DNA of 64,000 bases from NCBI RefSeq assembly GCF_023100725.1, contig NZ_CP095501.1:2232001-2296000 (forward strand), in the 5' to 3' direction. The notes beneath the pieces are model-generated. The model was not told the DNA's origin and made no database searches. It saw only the letters and a list, made by a program, of their open reading frames with translations. The position numbers and the translations under genes were made by a program. The DNA is from Arthrobacter antioxidans. Its GTDB lineage: Bacteria; Actinomycetota; Actinomycetes; Actinomycetales; Micrococcaceae. Positions 53,072 to 62,109 of the stretch are shown here, piece after piece; within the stretch, counting starts at the first letter, position 1, and each line of letters opens with the position of its first letter.

Positions 53072-54421
53072 CTATGCGAGTGCCACGGCGACAGCCGGGG
53101 CGTCCTCCGTGACATCGAAGTCCGCGCCGAGGCCCTCGAGCTTGTCCTGGAAGCGCTCGTAGCCGCGGTTGATGAGCTCGATCCCGGTGACGCGGGACAC
53201 GCCGTCGGCGGCGAGGGCCGCGATGAGGTGGCTGAACCCTCCGCGCAGGTCCGGGATGTCGATGTCGGTGCCACCCAGCTGCGTGGGCCCCGAGATCACG
53301 GCGGAGTGCAGGAAGTTCCGCTGCCCGAACCGGCAGGGGACGCTGCCGAGGCACTCACGGTGCACCTGGATGCTGGCGCCCATGCGCAGCAGTGCCTCGG
53401 TGAACCCGAAGCGGTTCTCGTACACCGTCTCGTGGACGATCGAGACGCCGGTGGCCTGCGTGAGCGCCACGACGAGGGGCTGCTGCCAATCCGTCATGAA
53501 GCCGGGGTGCACGTCCGTCTCGAGCACGAGCGGCTTCAGGGGACCACCCGGGTGGTAGAAGCGGATGCCGTCGTCGTCGACGTCGAAGGCTCCGCCGACC
53601 TTGCGGTACGTGTTGAGGAAGGCCGTGAGGTCGAGCTGGCGCGCGCCCTCCACGTAGATGTCACCCTCGGTGACGAGGGCGGCGGACGCCCACGACGCCG
53701 TCTCGTTGCGGTCCGAGATGGCCTTGTGGTTGTAGCCCGTCAGCTCCCTGACGCCTTCGATGCGGATCACACGGTCCGTCTGCACCGTGATGATCGCGCC
53801 CATCTTCTGCAGGACGGCGATGAGGTCCATGATCTCGGGCTCGACGGCGGCACCGGAGAGCTCGGTGATGCCCTCGGCGCGGACCGCGGTCAGGAGCACC
53901 TGCTCGGTGGCCCCGACGCTCGGGTACGGCAGCGTGAGCTTGGCGCCGTGCAGGCCCTTGGGCGCGGAGATGGAGATGCCACCCGGTCGCTTGTCGACGA
54001 CGGCGCCGAAGTTGCGGAGGACCTCCATGTGGTAGTCGATCGGCCGGTCGCCGATCTTGCAGCCACCGAGGTCGGGGATGAAGGCCTCGCCGATGCTGTG
54101 CATCAGGGGTCCGCAGAAGAGGATGGGGATGCGCGAGTCCCCGGCGTGCGCGTCGATGTCCTTGGACATCGCTATCTTCGCATCGCTCGGGTCCATCGTG
54201 AGGTCACCGGTAATGGGGTCCTTCGTCACCCTGACGCCGTGCAGTTGCAGCAGGCTGGTGACGACCTCGACGTCCTTGATCTCGGGGACGTTGCGGAGGA
54301 CGGACGGCGAGTTGCCCAGCAGCGATGCGACCATCGCCTTCGGTACCAGATTCTTCGCCCCGCGGACGAGGACCTTGCCCCTCAACGGAATGCCGCCTCG
54401 GATGGTCAGAACGCTACCCAT
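53072..54421 (-). CDS. murA: UDP-N-acetylglucosamine 1-carboxyvinyltransferase
   Basis: First committed peptidoglycan step: enolpyruvyl transfer from PEP to UDP-GlcNAc. The 449-residue protein has GKVLVRGAKNLVPKAMVASL at the N-terminus, the catalytic Cys121 in LGGCKIGDRP (fosfomycin target present), ASWASAALVTEGDIYVEGAR and the C-terminal LRGGFSHLIAALAADG. The KNLVPKAMVA stretch differs from the usual KNAALPILAA, a variation of this actinobacterial subgroup. ATG at 54421 is used, with CAGG 5 nt upstream. It is separated from leuD by 229 bp with its own candidate promoter and starts the murA-plsC-gpsA-ddl run. Confidence 0.95.
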   Translation of the reverse strand: MGSVLTIRGGIPLRGKVLVRGAKNLVPKAMVASLLGNSPSVLRNVPEIKDVEVVTSLLQLHGVRVTKDPITGDLTMDPSDAKIAMSKDIDAHAGDSRIPILFCGPLMHSIGEAFIPDLGGCKIGDRPIDYHMEVLRNFGAVVDKRPGGISISAPKGLHGAKLTLPYPSVGATEQVLLTAVRAEGITELSGAAVEPEIMDLIAVLQKMGAIITVQTDRVIRIEGVRELTGYNHKAISDRNETASWASAALVTEGDIYVEGARQLDLTAFLNTYRKVGGAFDVDDDGIRFYHPGGPLKPLVLETDVHPGFMTDWQQPLVVALTQATGVSIVHETVYENRFGFTEALLRMGASIQVHRECLGSVPCRFGQRNFLHSAVISGPTQLGGTDIDIPDLRGGFSHLIAALAADGVSRVTGIELINRGYERFQDKLEGLGADFDVTEDAPAVAVALA

Positions 54422-54477
54422 GAATACCTGTTTCCCTCATACGTTGAACCCCCGCGAACCCGGAAATACCCCCTCCA

Positions 54478-54506
54478 AGCATAGGAGTACCGTCGGGCAG
54501 ACAAAA
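54478..54506 (-). promoter_or_regulatory. Candidate murA promoter
   Basis: On the minus strand TTTTGT (complement of 54501-54506), a 17-bp spacer and TATGCT (complement of 54478-54483) form a plausible sigma-70-type promoter 57 bp upstream of the murA start. The surrounding 229-bp spacer has no other gene. Confidence 0.45.
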
Positions 54507-54650
54507 AACAAGGGTACTGGGTGCACTCCCAGCTCCCCTACAGGAACCTCCGGGACCACGCGGTCATTCCTCCCGGGCCCGGCCGTGGCCCGTGAAGTGC
54601 GCGACAGCAGCACGTACCACGATGCGACGGGTCGACGCCGACGCGCGGCG

Positions 54651-55250
54651 TCAGGTGCGCACGGGGAGGGTGGTCGGTTTGTGGGACGGGCGGCGGGCCT
54701 CGAACGCCGTGATGTGCTCCTCCTGCCGGAGCGTGAGGCCGATGTCGTCGAGTCCCTCCAGCAGGCGCCACCGCGTGTAGTCGTCGAGCTGGAAGGGGGC
54801 ACTCACGGAACCGCACTGCACCATGCGCGCCTGGAGGTCCACCGTGACCGTGGCGCCCGGCTCGTTCTCCAGGACCTTCCAGATCAGTTCGATGTCGTCC
54901 TGGGCGACCTGCGCCGCGACGAGCCCCTGCTTTCCCGAGTTGCCGCGGAAGATGTCCGCGAAGCGTGATGACAGCACGGCCCTGAACCCGTAGTCCTTCA
55001 GCGCCCACACGGCATGCTCCCGCGAGGACCCGGTGCCGAAGTCGGGCCCGGCCACCAGGACGGAACCGCGGGAGTAGGGCTCGCGGTTGAGGATGAAGTC
55101 CTCGTCCTTGCGCCAGCCGGCGAAGAGGGCATCCTCGAACCCCGTCCGCGTGATGCGCTTGAGGTAGACGGCCGGGATGATCTGGTCGGTGTCGATGTTG
55201 CTCTGGCGCAGCGGGACGCCGATGCCGGTGTGCGTGGTGATCTTGTCCAT
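54651..55250 (-). CDS. leuD: 3-isopropylmalate dehydratase small subunit
   Basis: Small swivelling subunit of isopropylmalate isomerase in leucine synthesis, 199 residues, full length. Conserved elements: [58 protein letters not shown] with the GSSREHA substrate loop (each part under its own strand), and [14 protein letters not shown]. It lies 9 bp after leuC and is certainly co-transcribed. A small hairpin (GACGCCG-acgcg-CGGCGTC, 54634-54652) overlaps the stop codon and might contribute to termination, though no T-run follows. Confidence 0.97.
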   Translation of the reverse strand: MDKITTHTGIGVPLRQSNIDTDQIIPAVYLKRITRTGFEDALFAGWRKDEDFILNREPYSRGSVLVAGPDFGTGSSREHAVWALKDYGFRAVLSSRFADIFRGNSGKQGLVAAQVAQDDIELIWKVLENEPGATVTVDLQARMVQCGSVSAPFQLDDYTRWRLLEGLDDIGLTLRQEEHITAFEARRPSHKPTTLPVRT

Positions 55251-55259
55251 GGCGGGCTC

Positions 55260-56744
55260 CTAGGCGGCGGTGACGGTGGACGGGGCGGCGTGGGCGCCCG
55301 TGCCGTGGGCTTCGGTGCCGGCGGGTCGCGGAGGCAGGTCCGACGGCGAACTGAGGGTGCCGCGCACCGCGGTGGCGGCGGCCACGACCGGCGAGACGAG
55401 GTGGGTCCGGCCGCCCTTGCCCTGACGGCCCTCGAAGTTCCTGTTCGACGTCGACGCGCAGCGCTCCCCCGGGGCCAGCTGGTCCGGGTTCATGCCGAGG
55501 CACATGGAGCAGCCGGCGAACCGCCATTCCGCCCCGAAGTCCTTGAAGACGCGGTCCAGGCCCTCGGCCTCGGCCTGCAGGCGCACGCGGGCGGACCCCG
55601 GGACCACCATCATCCGCACGGCCGGGTCCTTCTCGCGTCCCCTGATGATGTCGGCGGCGATCCGGAGGTCCTCGATGCGGCTGTTGGTGCAGGAGCCGAG
55701 GAACACGGTGTCCACCCGGATGTCCTTCATGGGCGTGCCGGGCTGCAGCGCCATGTAGTCCAGCGCACGGCTGCACGCGGCCTTGTCGTTCTCGTCGGCG
55801 AAGTCCTCGGGTGACGGCACCGCCCGCGAGAGCGAGACCCCCTGCCCCGGGTTGGTCCCCCAGGTCACGAAGGGCTCCAGCTCGTTCGCGTCGAGGAAGA
55901 CCTCCGCGTCGAAGACGGCGTCGTCGTCGGTACGCAGTTCACGCCACTCGGCGACCGCGGCATCCCAGTCCGCTCCCTCCGGCGCGTGCGGACGGCCCTC
56001 CAGGTACGCGAACGTCGTCTCGTCGGGGGCCACCATCCCGGCGCGCGCACCCGCTTCGATCGACATGTTGCAGATGGTCATGCGCGCTTCCATGGACAGG
56101 GCCCGGATGGCCGAGCCGCGGTACTCGAGCACGTAGCCCTGCCCGCCGCCGGTCCCGATCTTGGCGATGACGGCGAGGATGATGTCCTTGGAGGTGACGC
56201 CCGGCTTCAGCGTCCCCTCGACCGTGATGCCCATGGTCCTGAACGGCTTCAGCGACAGCGTCTGCGTGGCCATCACGTGCTCCACCTCGGAGGTGCCGAT
56301 GCCCATGGCGAGCGCACCGAAAGCGCCGTGGGTGGAGGTGTGCGAGTCGCCACAAACGACGGTCAGTCCGGGCTGGGTGAGGCCGAGCTGGGGTCCGACG
56401 ACGTGCACGATGCCCTGCTCGGCGTCGCCGAGCGAGTGCAGCCGGACGCCGAACTCCCTGCAGTTCGCGCGAAGCGTCTCGATCTGGGTGCGGCTGGTGA
56501 GATCGGCGATGGGCTTGTCGATGTCCAGCGTGGGCGTGTTGTGGTCCTCGGTGGCGATCGTCAGGTCCGGACGGCGCAGGGGCCGTCCGGCGAGGCGGAG
56601 GCCCTCGAAGGCCTGCGGCGAGGTGACCTCGTGGACGAGGTGGAGGTCGATGTACAGGAGGTCGGGCTGCGCTTCAGCGCCGACGACGTCGCCCTTCCGC
56701 ACCACGTGTGCGTCCCAGACCTTCTCTGCCAGTGTCTTGCCCAT
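55260..56744 (-). CDS. leuC: 3-isopropylmalate dehydratase large subunit
   Basis: Aconitase-type [4Fe-4S] enzyme of leucine synthesis, 494 residues. Visible motifs: [55 protein letters not shown] with the first cluster Cys, and [12 protein letters not shown] with the other two, then [22 protein letters not shown] at 56744 has AAAGGA 8 nt upstream; the ORF extends further without support. The C-terminus carries a short Pro/Ala tail. Divergent from an IclR regulator with a palindrome in between, the arrangement known for leuCD control in Streptomyces and Corynebacterium. Confidence 0.97.
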   Translation of the reverse strand: MGKTLAEKVWDAHVVRKGDVVGAEAQPDLLYIDLHLVHEVTSPQAFEGLRLAGRPLRRPDLTIATEDHNTPTLDIDKPIADLTSRTQIETLRANCREFGVRLHSLGDAEQGIVHVVGPQLGLTQPGLTVVCGDSHTSTHGAFGALAMGIGTSEVEHVMATQTLSLKPFRTMGITVEGTLKPGVTSKDIILAVIAKIGTGGGQGYVLEYRGSAIRALSMEARMTICNMSIEAGARAGMVAPDETTFAYLEGRPHAPEGADWDAAVAEWRELRTDDDAVFDAEVFLDANELEPFVTWGTNPGQGVSLSRAVPSPEDFADENDKAACSRALDYMALQPGTPMKDIRVDTVFLGSCTNSRIEDLRIAADIIRGREKDPAVRMMVVPGSARVRLQAEAEGLDRVFKDFGAEWRFAGCSMCLGMNPDQLAPGERCASTSNRNFEGRQGKGGRTHLVSPVVAAATAVRGTLSSPSDLPPRPAGTEAHGTGAHAAPSTVTAA

Positions 56745-56858
56745 GACGATCGTCCTTTTCCGCTCCGGCACCGGACCCCGGTAGGGGGCGGCGGCCGGAA
56801 CTCATCGTGCCGTCAACTCAACCAGCGCCCGCCGAGGAGTGCCACTCCTGCGGCTTGC

Positions 56859-56875
56859 GTCTCAGATTATGAGAC
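56859..56875. promoter_or_regulatory. Palindromic operator in the leuC / IclR-regulator spacer
   Basis: GTCTCA-gatta-TGAGAC, perfect 6-bp arms. It overlaps the probable -10 of leuC (CATAAT on the minus strand, inside the palindrome) and lies just downstream of TTGCGT (56855-56860), which with CAATAT (56878-56883, 17-bp spacer) makes a promoter for the regulator. A single site could thus control both directions. Confidence 0.7.
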
Positions 56876-56889
56876 GGCAATATCATCCT

Positions 56890-57609
56890 ATGGACAATTC
56901 TAGCGGTGTCGGAGTCATCGACAAGGCCGCCCTCGTGCTCGACGCCCTCGAGGCCGGGCCCACCACCCTCGCCCAGCTCGTCGCCTCGACCGGACTGGCC
57001 CGCCCCACCGTCCACCGGCTCGCCCTCGCCCTGGCCCATCACCGGCTGGTGGGCCGGGACATGCAGGGCCGCTTCGTGCTCGGCAGCCGGCTCGTGGAGC
57101 TTGCCTCCGCCGCCGGCGAGGACCGCCTGATCGCCTCCGCGGGGCCGGTGCTCCTGGGCCTGCGCGACGCCACGGGTGAGAGTGCCCAGCTGTTCCGGCG
57201 GCAGGGCGAGTGGCGCGTCTGCGTGGCGTCCGCCGAGCGTCCCGTGGGACTGCGGGACACCATCCCGGTGGGAACCCAGCTGTCCATGAAGGCCGGGTCC
57301 GCCGCTCAGTGCCTCCTGGCGTGGGAGGACCACGACCGCCTGCTCAAGGGCCTGCAGGACGCACGCTTCACGCCGACCGTGCTGGCGGGCGTACGGCGCC
57401 GCGGGTGGGCGCAGAGCCTCGGCGAACGGGAGAACGGCGTGGCCTCCGTCTCGGCGCCGGTCCGCGGTCCGTCGGGCCGCGTGATCGCCGCCGTGTCGAT
57501 CTCCGGGCCGATGGAACGCCTCACCCGCCAGCCCGGCCGCATCCACGCCGAGGTGGTCTCGGACGCCGCGCGCCAGCTGACGCTCGCCGTGGCGAAGGCA
57601 GCCGACTGA
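56890..57609 (+). CDS. ndgR: IclR-family regulator of leucine genes (NdgR/LtbR type)
   Basis: Regulator of 239 residues. N-terminal winged helix-turn-helix: GVIDKAALVLDALEAGPTTL then AQLVASTGLARPTVHRLALAL; the C-terminal IclR effector domain follows from about residue 80 (LIASAGPVLLGLRDATGESA ... AVSISGPMERL). This gene next to leuCD corresponds to NdgR of Streptomyces and LtbR of Corynebacterium, which repress or modulate leucine and tryptophan genes. ATG at 56890 lies at about +1 of the predicted promoter, so the mRNA may be leaderless; no ribosome binding site is present. An in-frame start at 56839 is also possible but would include the palindrome. Confidence 0.93.
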   Translation: MDNSSGVGVIDKAALVLDALEAGPTTLAQLVASTGLARPTVHRLALALAHHRLVGRDMQGRFVLGSRLVELASAAGEDRLIASAGPVLLGLRDATGESAQLFRRQGEWRVCVASAERPVGLRDTIPVGTQLSMKAGSAAQCLLAWEDHDRLLKGLQDARFTPTVLAGVRRRGWAQSLGERENGVASVSAPVRGPSGRVIAAVSISGPMERLTRQPGRIHAEVVSDAARQLTLAVAKAAD

Positions 57610-57610
57610 C

Positions 57611-58162
57611 GTGGACGGGGACACCCCCGGCACCGGGCATCGCTATGCGATCTTCCTGCGGGGCGTGAACGTCGGCGGGATCACCCTCCGCATGGCCGAC
57701 CTCCGGGACCTGCTCGCCGGCCTGCCGGTGAGCGACGTCGCCACGGTCCTCGCGAGCGGCAACGCCACCTGCGCGTCCGCGCTCGGTGGCGAGCAGCTCA
57801 GGGACCGGGTGGAGGAGGCCCTGCGTGCACGCTTCGGCTATCCGGCGCGCGTGATCGTCGTCGAGCGTGCGGAGCTCGCGGACATCGCGGCATCGGTGCC
57901 CCGCCGGGAGGATGCCGACTCCCACACGTACGTCACGCTGTTCAGGGGCCCGAAGGACCAGGCGGCCCTCGTCGCCGAGGCCCGCGGCCTCGGCGAGGAG
58001 CCGGTGGCCCTCACCGGTGGCACGGCCATCGCCTGGTTCCCGCCGAAGGGCAGGTCCACCGACGTCCCCCTCGCGAAGCTGCTCGCCCGGGCACGGCACG
58101 CGGCGAACTCGACCACCCGCAACCTCAACACCGTGGACAAGGTCCTGCGCCTCCTGGCGTGA
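57611..58162 (+). CDS. DUF1697 family protein
   Basis: Protein of 183 residues with the DUF1697 pattern: YAIFLRGVNVGGITLRMADL at the N-terminus, VATVLASGNATCAS, HTYVTLFRGP and the C-terminal TRNLNTVDKVLRLL. Function of the family is not established. GTG at 57611 is one base after the IclR regulator stop, so the two genes are probably co-transcribed. Nothing unusual in the sequence. Confidence 0.9.
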   Translation: MDGDTPGTGHRYAIFLRGVNVGGITLRMADLRDLLAGLPVSDVATVLASGNATCASALGGEQLRDRVEEALRARFGYPARVIVVERAELADIAASVPRREDADSHTYVTLFRGPKDQAALVAEARGLGEEPVALTGGTAIAWFPPKGRSTDVPLAKLLARARHAANSTTRNLNTVDKVLRLLA

Positions 58163-58238
58163 CGGGCGGACGCACGCCTCTTGGTAGGGTTCGAGCACGC
58201 CGTGCGGCCGATCGTACCGACCCAGCCGAAGGACACCC

Positions 58239-58886
58239 ATGCGCCTCATCGCCCAGGACTGCCACCAGCTCGAGCATCAGAAGGGCTCCCACGGCTTCGT
58301 GGTGGCCGGCGCCGGCCGGGCCGCCGTGATCGACCCCGGCCTGGCCTTCGGGTTCGACGGCGTCATCGCCGAACTGCGGGCCGGCGAGGCGACGACGGGC
58401 CCGATCACGGACATCGTGCTCACCCACTACGACATCGACCACGCCCAGCTGGCGCGGCGCCTCCAGGAGGCCCTCGGTGCCACCGTCTGGATCGGTTCCG
58501 CCGACGCCGACGTGGTGCGCGGCCGCATCAAACCGAAGACCCGTCTCCGGCGAGTGCTACGGCGGATCGCCCGTGTCCGGCTCCCGGACGGCGTCCGGGA
58601 GCTCACCGGCGCCGGTGAGATCTTCCCCGGGCTCGCGTACTTCCCGACCCCCGGCCACACCCCGGGCCACTACGCCTACCAATGGCGCGGGGTCCTCTTC
58701 ACGGGCGATGCCGCCAGGGTGTCGGCGGACGGGACGGTCAGGGACTTCTACGCGCCCCTCATCGATGACAAGCCCGTCGCCGCGCGGACCGTCCGGCTCC
58801 TCGCCGACCGCATCCGTACGGGCTCGGTGGAGTGGGTGTGTTCGGGCCACAGCCCGATCGCCCGGACCCCTGCCCGCACTCCCTGA
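58239..58886 (+). CDS. MBL-fold metallo-hydrolase with variant metal motif
   Basis: Protein of 215 residues with a metallo-beta-lactamase fold: VIDPGLAFGFDGV, the metal motif LTHYDIDHAQ, PTPGHTPGHYAY, LFTGDAARV and a final SGHSP. The canonical HxHxDH is HYDIDH here, so the second His is Asp. The remaining ligands (His in TPGH, Asp in GDAA, His in SGHSP) are in place, so a metal site is still likely but altered. Substrate unknown. ATG at 58239, 76 bp after the DUF1697 gene, followed by a strong hairpin. Confidence 0.88.
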   Translation: MRLIAQDCHQLEHQKGSHGFVVAGAGRAAVIDPGLAFGFDGVIAELRAGEATTGPITDIVLTHYDIDHAQLARRLQEALGATVWIGSADADVVRGRIKPKTRLRRVLRRIARVRLPDGVRELTGAGEIFPGLAYFPTPGHTPGHYAYQWRGVLFTGDAARVSADGTVRDFYAPLIDDKPVAARTVRLLADRIRTGSVEWVCSGHSPIARTPARTP

Positions 58887-58922
58887 TCCGCGCTCCCGGA
58901 GCTCCTGCTCCCGCTCATGGCT

Positions 58923-58959
58923 GATCCCGTCCTCCGGGACCTGCCCGGGGGACGGGATC
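58923..58959. terminator. Strong hairpin between MBL and SHOCT genes
   Basis: GATCCCGTCCTCCGGG (58923-58938) pairs with 58944-58959 over 16 bp with one G-U pair and a 5-nt loop. It sits between converging stops (58886 and 58971) and should terminate both. Outer arms resemble the hairpin at 40702-40772. Confidence 0.8.
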
Positions 58960-58970
58960 GCTCGGTGCGC

Positions 58971-59363
58971 TCAGACCGAGGCCAGTGCGCGATCCTTCAG
59001 CTTGACGAACTCCGGCTCCGTGATGGCGCCGGCTTCGAGCAGTTCCTTCGCCTTCGCGATCTCCTCGGCCGACGTCGGCTTGGCGACGCTGCGGACGTAA
59101 TTGTCCATCGACTCCTGGGCCGCCTGCCTGCTGGCCAGTTCGCGGTCGGCCATGCCCCGCCCGCGAGCCAGAAGATAGACCACGGAGGTGATCAACGGGA
59201 TGAAGATCAGGCCCACCATCCAGAGCGTCTTCATCCAGCCCGAGAGCTCACGATCCCGGAAGAGATCGACGATGATCTGAAACAAGACGATCAGGTAGGC
59301 GAAGAACACCATGATCGAGAAGGACAACCAAATGATGTTCCAAATGTTCTCCCAGAATTCCAT
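58971..59363 (-). CDS. Membrane protein with PLD-nuclease N-terminal-like region and SHOCT domain
   Basis: Protein of 130 residues. Two membrane helices (IWLSFSIMVFFAYLIVLFQI and LWMVGLIFIPLITSVVYLLA) flank a short cytoplasmic loop in the PLDc_N style, ending with ARGRGMADRE. The C-terminal 35 residues (SAEEIAKAKELLEAGAITEP then EFVKLK) are a SHOCT domain, a short oligomerisation module. Function unknown. Single gene convergent with the MBL gene, ATG at 59363. Confidence 0.85.
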   Translation of the reverse strand: MEFWENIWNIIWLSFSIMVFFAYLIVLFQIIVDLFRDRELSGWMKTLWMVGLIFIPLITSVVYLLARGRGMADRELASRQAAQESMDNYVRSVAKPTSAEEIAKAKELLEAGAITEPEFVKLKDRALASV

Positions 59364-59544
59364 CTGTCCACTCCTGTCAGAATTTTAAACGCCGCGAGGA
59401 CAGACGGACCGGCGCGGCTTGGGTATCACAAGTGTGGTTATCCGCCGGTGCACGGCAAAGGGCCGAAGGTCCTGATCGCGCCCCCACCGCGCGGGTATCG
59501 CGCCCACCCGGAGAGGGCCGTGAAGGCCGGAGGTACCATGAGGC

Positions 59545-60105
59545 ATGGGTGGGAAAAGCCTCGGAGAGAGCAGCCCCGCGTTCTTCCGCGAACTCGACAG
59601 GACAAGCCGACGTCGGGCCGTCCTCGGATCCATCGTGCGCGTCACGACCTTCTGCGCGGTTCTCCTCGTCCTCTATTCGGTAATTCCCATCGGGGGGTTC
59701 AACGACGCGAATCCCGCGGGCGCGTGGATCCGGCTGATCGCCATCATCCTCGTCTTCCTCGGCGTCATGGCACTCGAACTGAGGATGATCATGTCGTCGC
59801 GGATCCCCCAGATCCGGGCCATCGAGGCCGTGGTGGAATCCGTCCTGATCCTGCTGTGCCTCTTCGCGCTGCTCTACCTGTCCATCTCGACATCCGACCC
59901 GGCGTCCTTCAGTGAACCGCTCAGCCGGATCGACTCCCTCTACTTCACGACCTCCACCTTCGCGACCGTGGGGTTCGGCGACATCACTCCGCAGAGCGAT
60001 CTGGCCCGGGCGCTCCTGTCCGTCCAGATGCTGGCAGACCTCGCAGCCCTGGTCCTGATCGGGAAGGTCACGTTCTTCGCGGCCTCGAGGCGGCTGACGG
60101 AGTAG
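59545..60105 (+). CDS. Two-pore-helix type potassium channel (Ion_trans_2)
   Basis: Membrane protein of 186 residues with about four helices: VRVTTFCAVLLVLYSVIPI, WIRLIAIILVFLGVMALEL, VVESVLILLCLFALLYLSI and LSVQMLADLAALVLIGKVTF. Between the last two is the pore loop FTTSTFATVGFGDITPQ with the selectivity filter TVGFGD. There is no RCK domain, so gating is not by a cytoplasmic ligand domain of that type. ATG at 59545; a GGAGG lies 11 nt upstream. It probably conducts K+ across the inner membrane. Confidence 0.9.
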   Translation: MGGKSLGESSPAFFRELDRTSRRRAVLGSIVRVTTFCAVLLVLYSVIPIGGFNDANPAGAWIRLIAIILVFLGVMALELRMIMSSRIPQIRAIEAVVESVLILLCLFALLYLSISTSDPASFSEPLSRIDSLYFTTSTFATVGFGDITPQSDLARALLSVQMLADLAALVLIGKVTFFAASRRLTE

Positions 60106-60141
60106 TCCCGGGACGCCGGCGCTGCCTCAGCGGCGCTGCAC

Positions 60142-62109
60142 TCAACCGCGCTGCGAAGCCGCACGCACGGCGGCGCTGAAGGCGTTGCAGCGCTCCACCT
60201 CGCCGAGGACGGGCTGCAGGACGACGTCGTCCGCCACGCGGTAGCAGGCAGCCAGCAGCTTCCTGCGCACCCTGGCCGCGCGCCTGCCCGCCCGCCAGCG
60301 CGCGAGGACCGACGCGACGACCCCGAGCAGGACGCCGGCCGCGAGACCGTCGAGGATCAGCAGGGTGGGCAGGGGGAAGCCCTCCACCCGGGGCACCTCG
60401 AAGGCCGGCAGCTGCAGGAATGCAAGCCCCGCCAGGAGCCCGAGCCACAGCAGTCCCGTCACGAGGGCCGCGAAGGCGATCCACTGCAGCACACCGATGA
60501 TGCCCCACCACCTGCTCCGGCCGGTCTCGAGATCGGTGCCCGTGACGGCCGTGTCGAGGGCGTCCGTGAGCTCCGCGGAGGTGTTCAGGGCCGCGTCCCG
60601 GACGGAGCTGCGCCACGGATCGCGGAGGCCCCCGGCCGCGGCGTCCCCGAAGACGCGCAAGGCCTGGCCCACCCGCGCCTGCTGCGCCGGGTCCCGGACG
60701 GGGAGCGAGGAGCGGCGGAGCTCGGGGACGACGTCCTGCCGTCGCAGGTTCAGCCGGCGCAGGGGATCCGGTCGGAGACTGGCCAGCCAGCGGGTCACGG
60801 GCCAGCCCGTGGTCGCGTGCACGTCCCGGCGATAGGCACTCCGGACGGCGTCCACCACCACGGGGACACCCGCCGCCCTGCCGAGTTCGTCGGCCAGGGC
60901 TGCCCGCGCGGCGGCGGACGGTGCGGCGGTGCGCTCCGCCGCGAACGGGAGCAGGTCTCCTGCCGCCCGCTCGGCGTCCGCAGCGACCCTGCGCATCGCC
61001 GCAGCGCGGCTCTCCGCGAGTGCCCGGACGGCTCCGGCGAGCTCGCCGACCCCCTGGCCCGTCCGCGCGGACACGGGGACGACGTCGACCCCCGGCAGTC
61101 CCTCGTCGGCGAGGATGCCCGCGAGGGAGGACAGCACGGCCTCGAGGTCCTGCGGGTCCAGGCGGTCCGCCTGGTTGAGGGCCACGAGAGTGACCGCCTC
61201 GTGGGTCGCCAGCCCCCGGAGAAAGCCGTGGTGGAGCGCCGCATCGGCGTACTTCTGGGGGTCGACCACCCAGAGCAGCACGTCGACCTGGCCCGCGAGC
61301 CGCTCGACGGTCTCCCGGTGCGCAACCGCCGTGGAATCGAAGTCGGGCAGATCCAGGAGGATCAGCCCCGCGGTGTCGGGCATCGCGGCCGGCGCCTGCC
61401 GGGTCGGCTCCGGGCCGACCGTCGACATCGGGCCCCTGCGTCGCCGGCGGAAGAATCCGCGGCGCGCCGCCCGCTCGCCGGAGTCGGAACCGGGCTCTGC
61501 CGCAGTGCCGTCGTCCTGCGCGTCCTGCGCGTCCTGCGCGTCCTCGGGGCCGGCCTCGGCTTCCCGGACGTCCTGCGTCACGCATCCGTCCCGGCCCTCG
61601 GCGCCGGGGTGTTTCTCCCGTCCGCCGACGCCGGCACGCCCGTCGAGCGCGGCGTCCGTGCGCGCTCCCCCGCAGGACACGGCCTCGAGCAGGTGCTGTT
61701 CCTGGGCGGGGCCTCCCGCGACGAGCGGGGCACCCTCCGGCAGGGCGACGCGCTGCCGGACCTCCAGCCAGTCGAGCAGCTCGTCACTCCCGCTGCTGCC
61801 CCAGACGAGGGCCAGCGGTTCCGATGTGGTGGGGCGCCGGACCGCGACCCGCGCTGCGCCCGTGCCGCTCAGTGCGTTGACGAGCGAGGACTTGCCGCTG
61901 CCGGTCGGCCCGAAGATGCCCACCACCGTGTGGTCCGCCGACAGCGCCCGGCGCCGGCCTGCGCGCTCCAGTGTTCGGCGGAGCCGCTCGAGCTCCTCCT
62001 GCGGGAGCCGGTCCGCGCCGAGCTCATAGGCCTCCTGCAGGTGTGCCAGCGCCTCGGACAGCGAGGCGGCTGCCCCGGTCTCCGTGGTGTCCTGTCCGGG
62101 ACGGTTCAC
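60142..62109 (-). CDS. Membrane-associated dynamin-like GTPase, second of a pair
   Basis: GTPase of 655 residues. P-loop GPTGSGKSS at residues 67-75, DLPDFDS as the G3 motif, and NQAD as G4. A variable charged insert (about 150-230) contains a short DAQ repeat and a run of Arg. The C-terminal half has two hydrophobic hairpins (GVLQWIAFAALVTGLLWLGL then LAGLAFLQL; LLILDGLAAGVLLGVVASVL) before a cytoplasmic tail. This layout resembles bacterial dynamin-like or YfjP/GTPase membrane proteins. GTG at 62109 overlaps the upstream stop as GTGA; the longer frame to 62520 is antisense-like shadow of the partner gene. Role may be membrane remodelling or division; not proven. Confidence 0.85.
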   Translation of the reverse strand: MNRPGQDTTETGAAASLSEALAHLQEAYELGADRLPQEELERLRRTLERAGRRRALSADHTVVGIFGPTGSGKSSLVNALSGTGAARVAVRRPTTSEPLALVWGSSGSDELLDWLEVRQRVALPEGAPLVAGGPAQEQHLLEAVSCGGARTDAALDGRAGVGGREKHPGAEGRDGCVTQDVREAEAGPEDAQDAQDAQDDGTAAEPGSDSGERAARRGFFRRRRRGPMSTVGPEPTRQAPAAMPDTAGLILLDLPDFDSTAVAHRETVERLAGQVDVLLWVVDPQKYADAALHHGFLRGLATHEAVTLVALNQADRLDPQDLEAVLSSLAGILADEGLPGVDVVPVSARTGQGVGELAGAVRALAESRAAAMRRVAADAERAAGDLLPFAAERTAAPSAAARAALADELGRAAGVPVVVDAVRSAYRRDVHATTGWPVTRWLASLRPDPLRRLNLRRQDVVPELRRSSLPVRDPAQQARVGQALRVFGDAAAGGLRDPWRSSVRDAALNTSAELTDALDTAVTGTDLETGRSRWWGIIGVLQWIAFAALVTGLLWLGLLAGLAFLQLPAFEVPRVEGFPLPTLLILDGLAAGVLLGVVASVLARWRAGRRAARVRRKLLAACYRVADDVVLQPVLGEVERCNAFSAAVRAASQRG

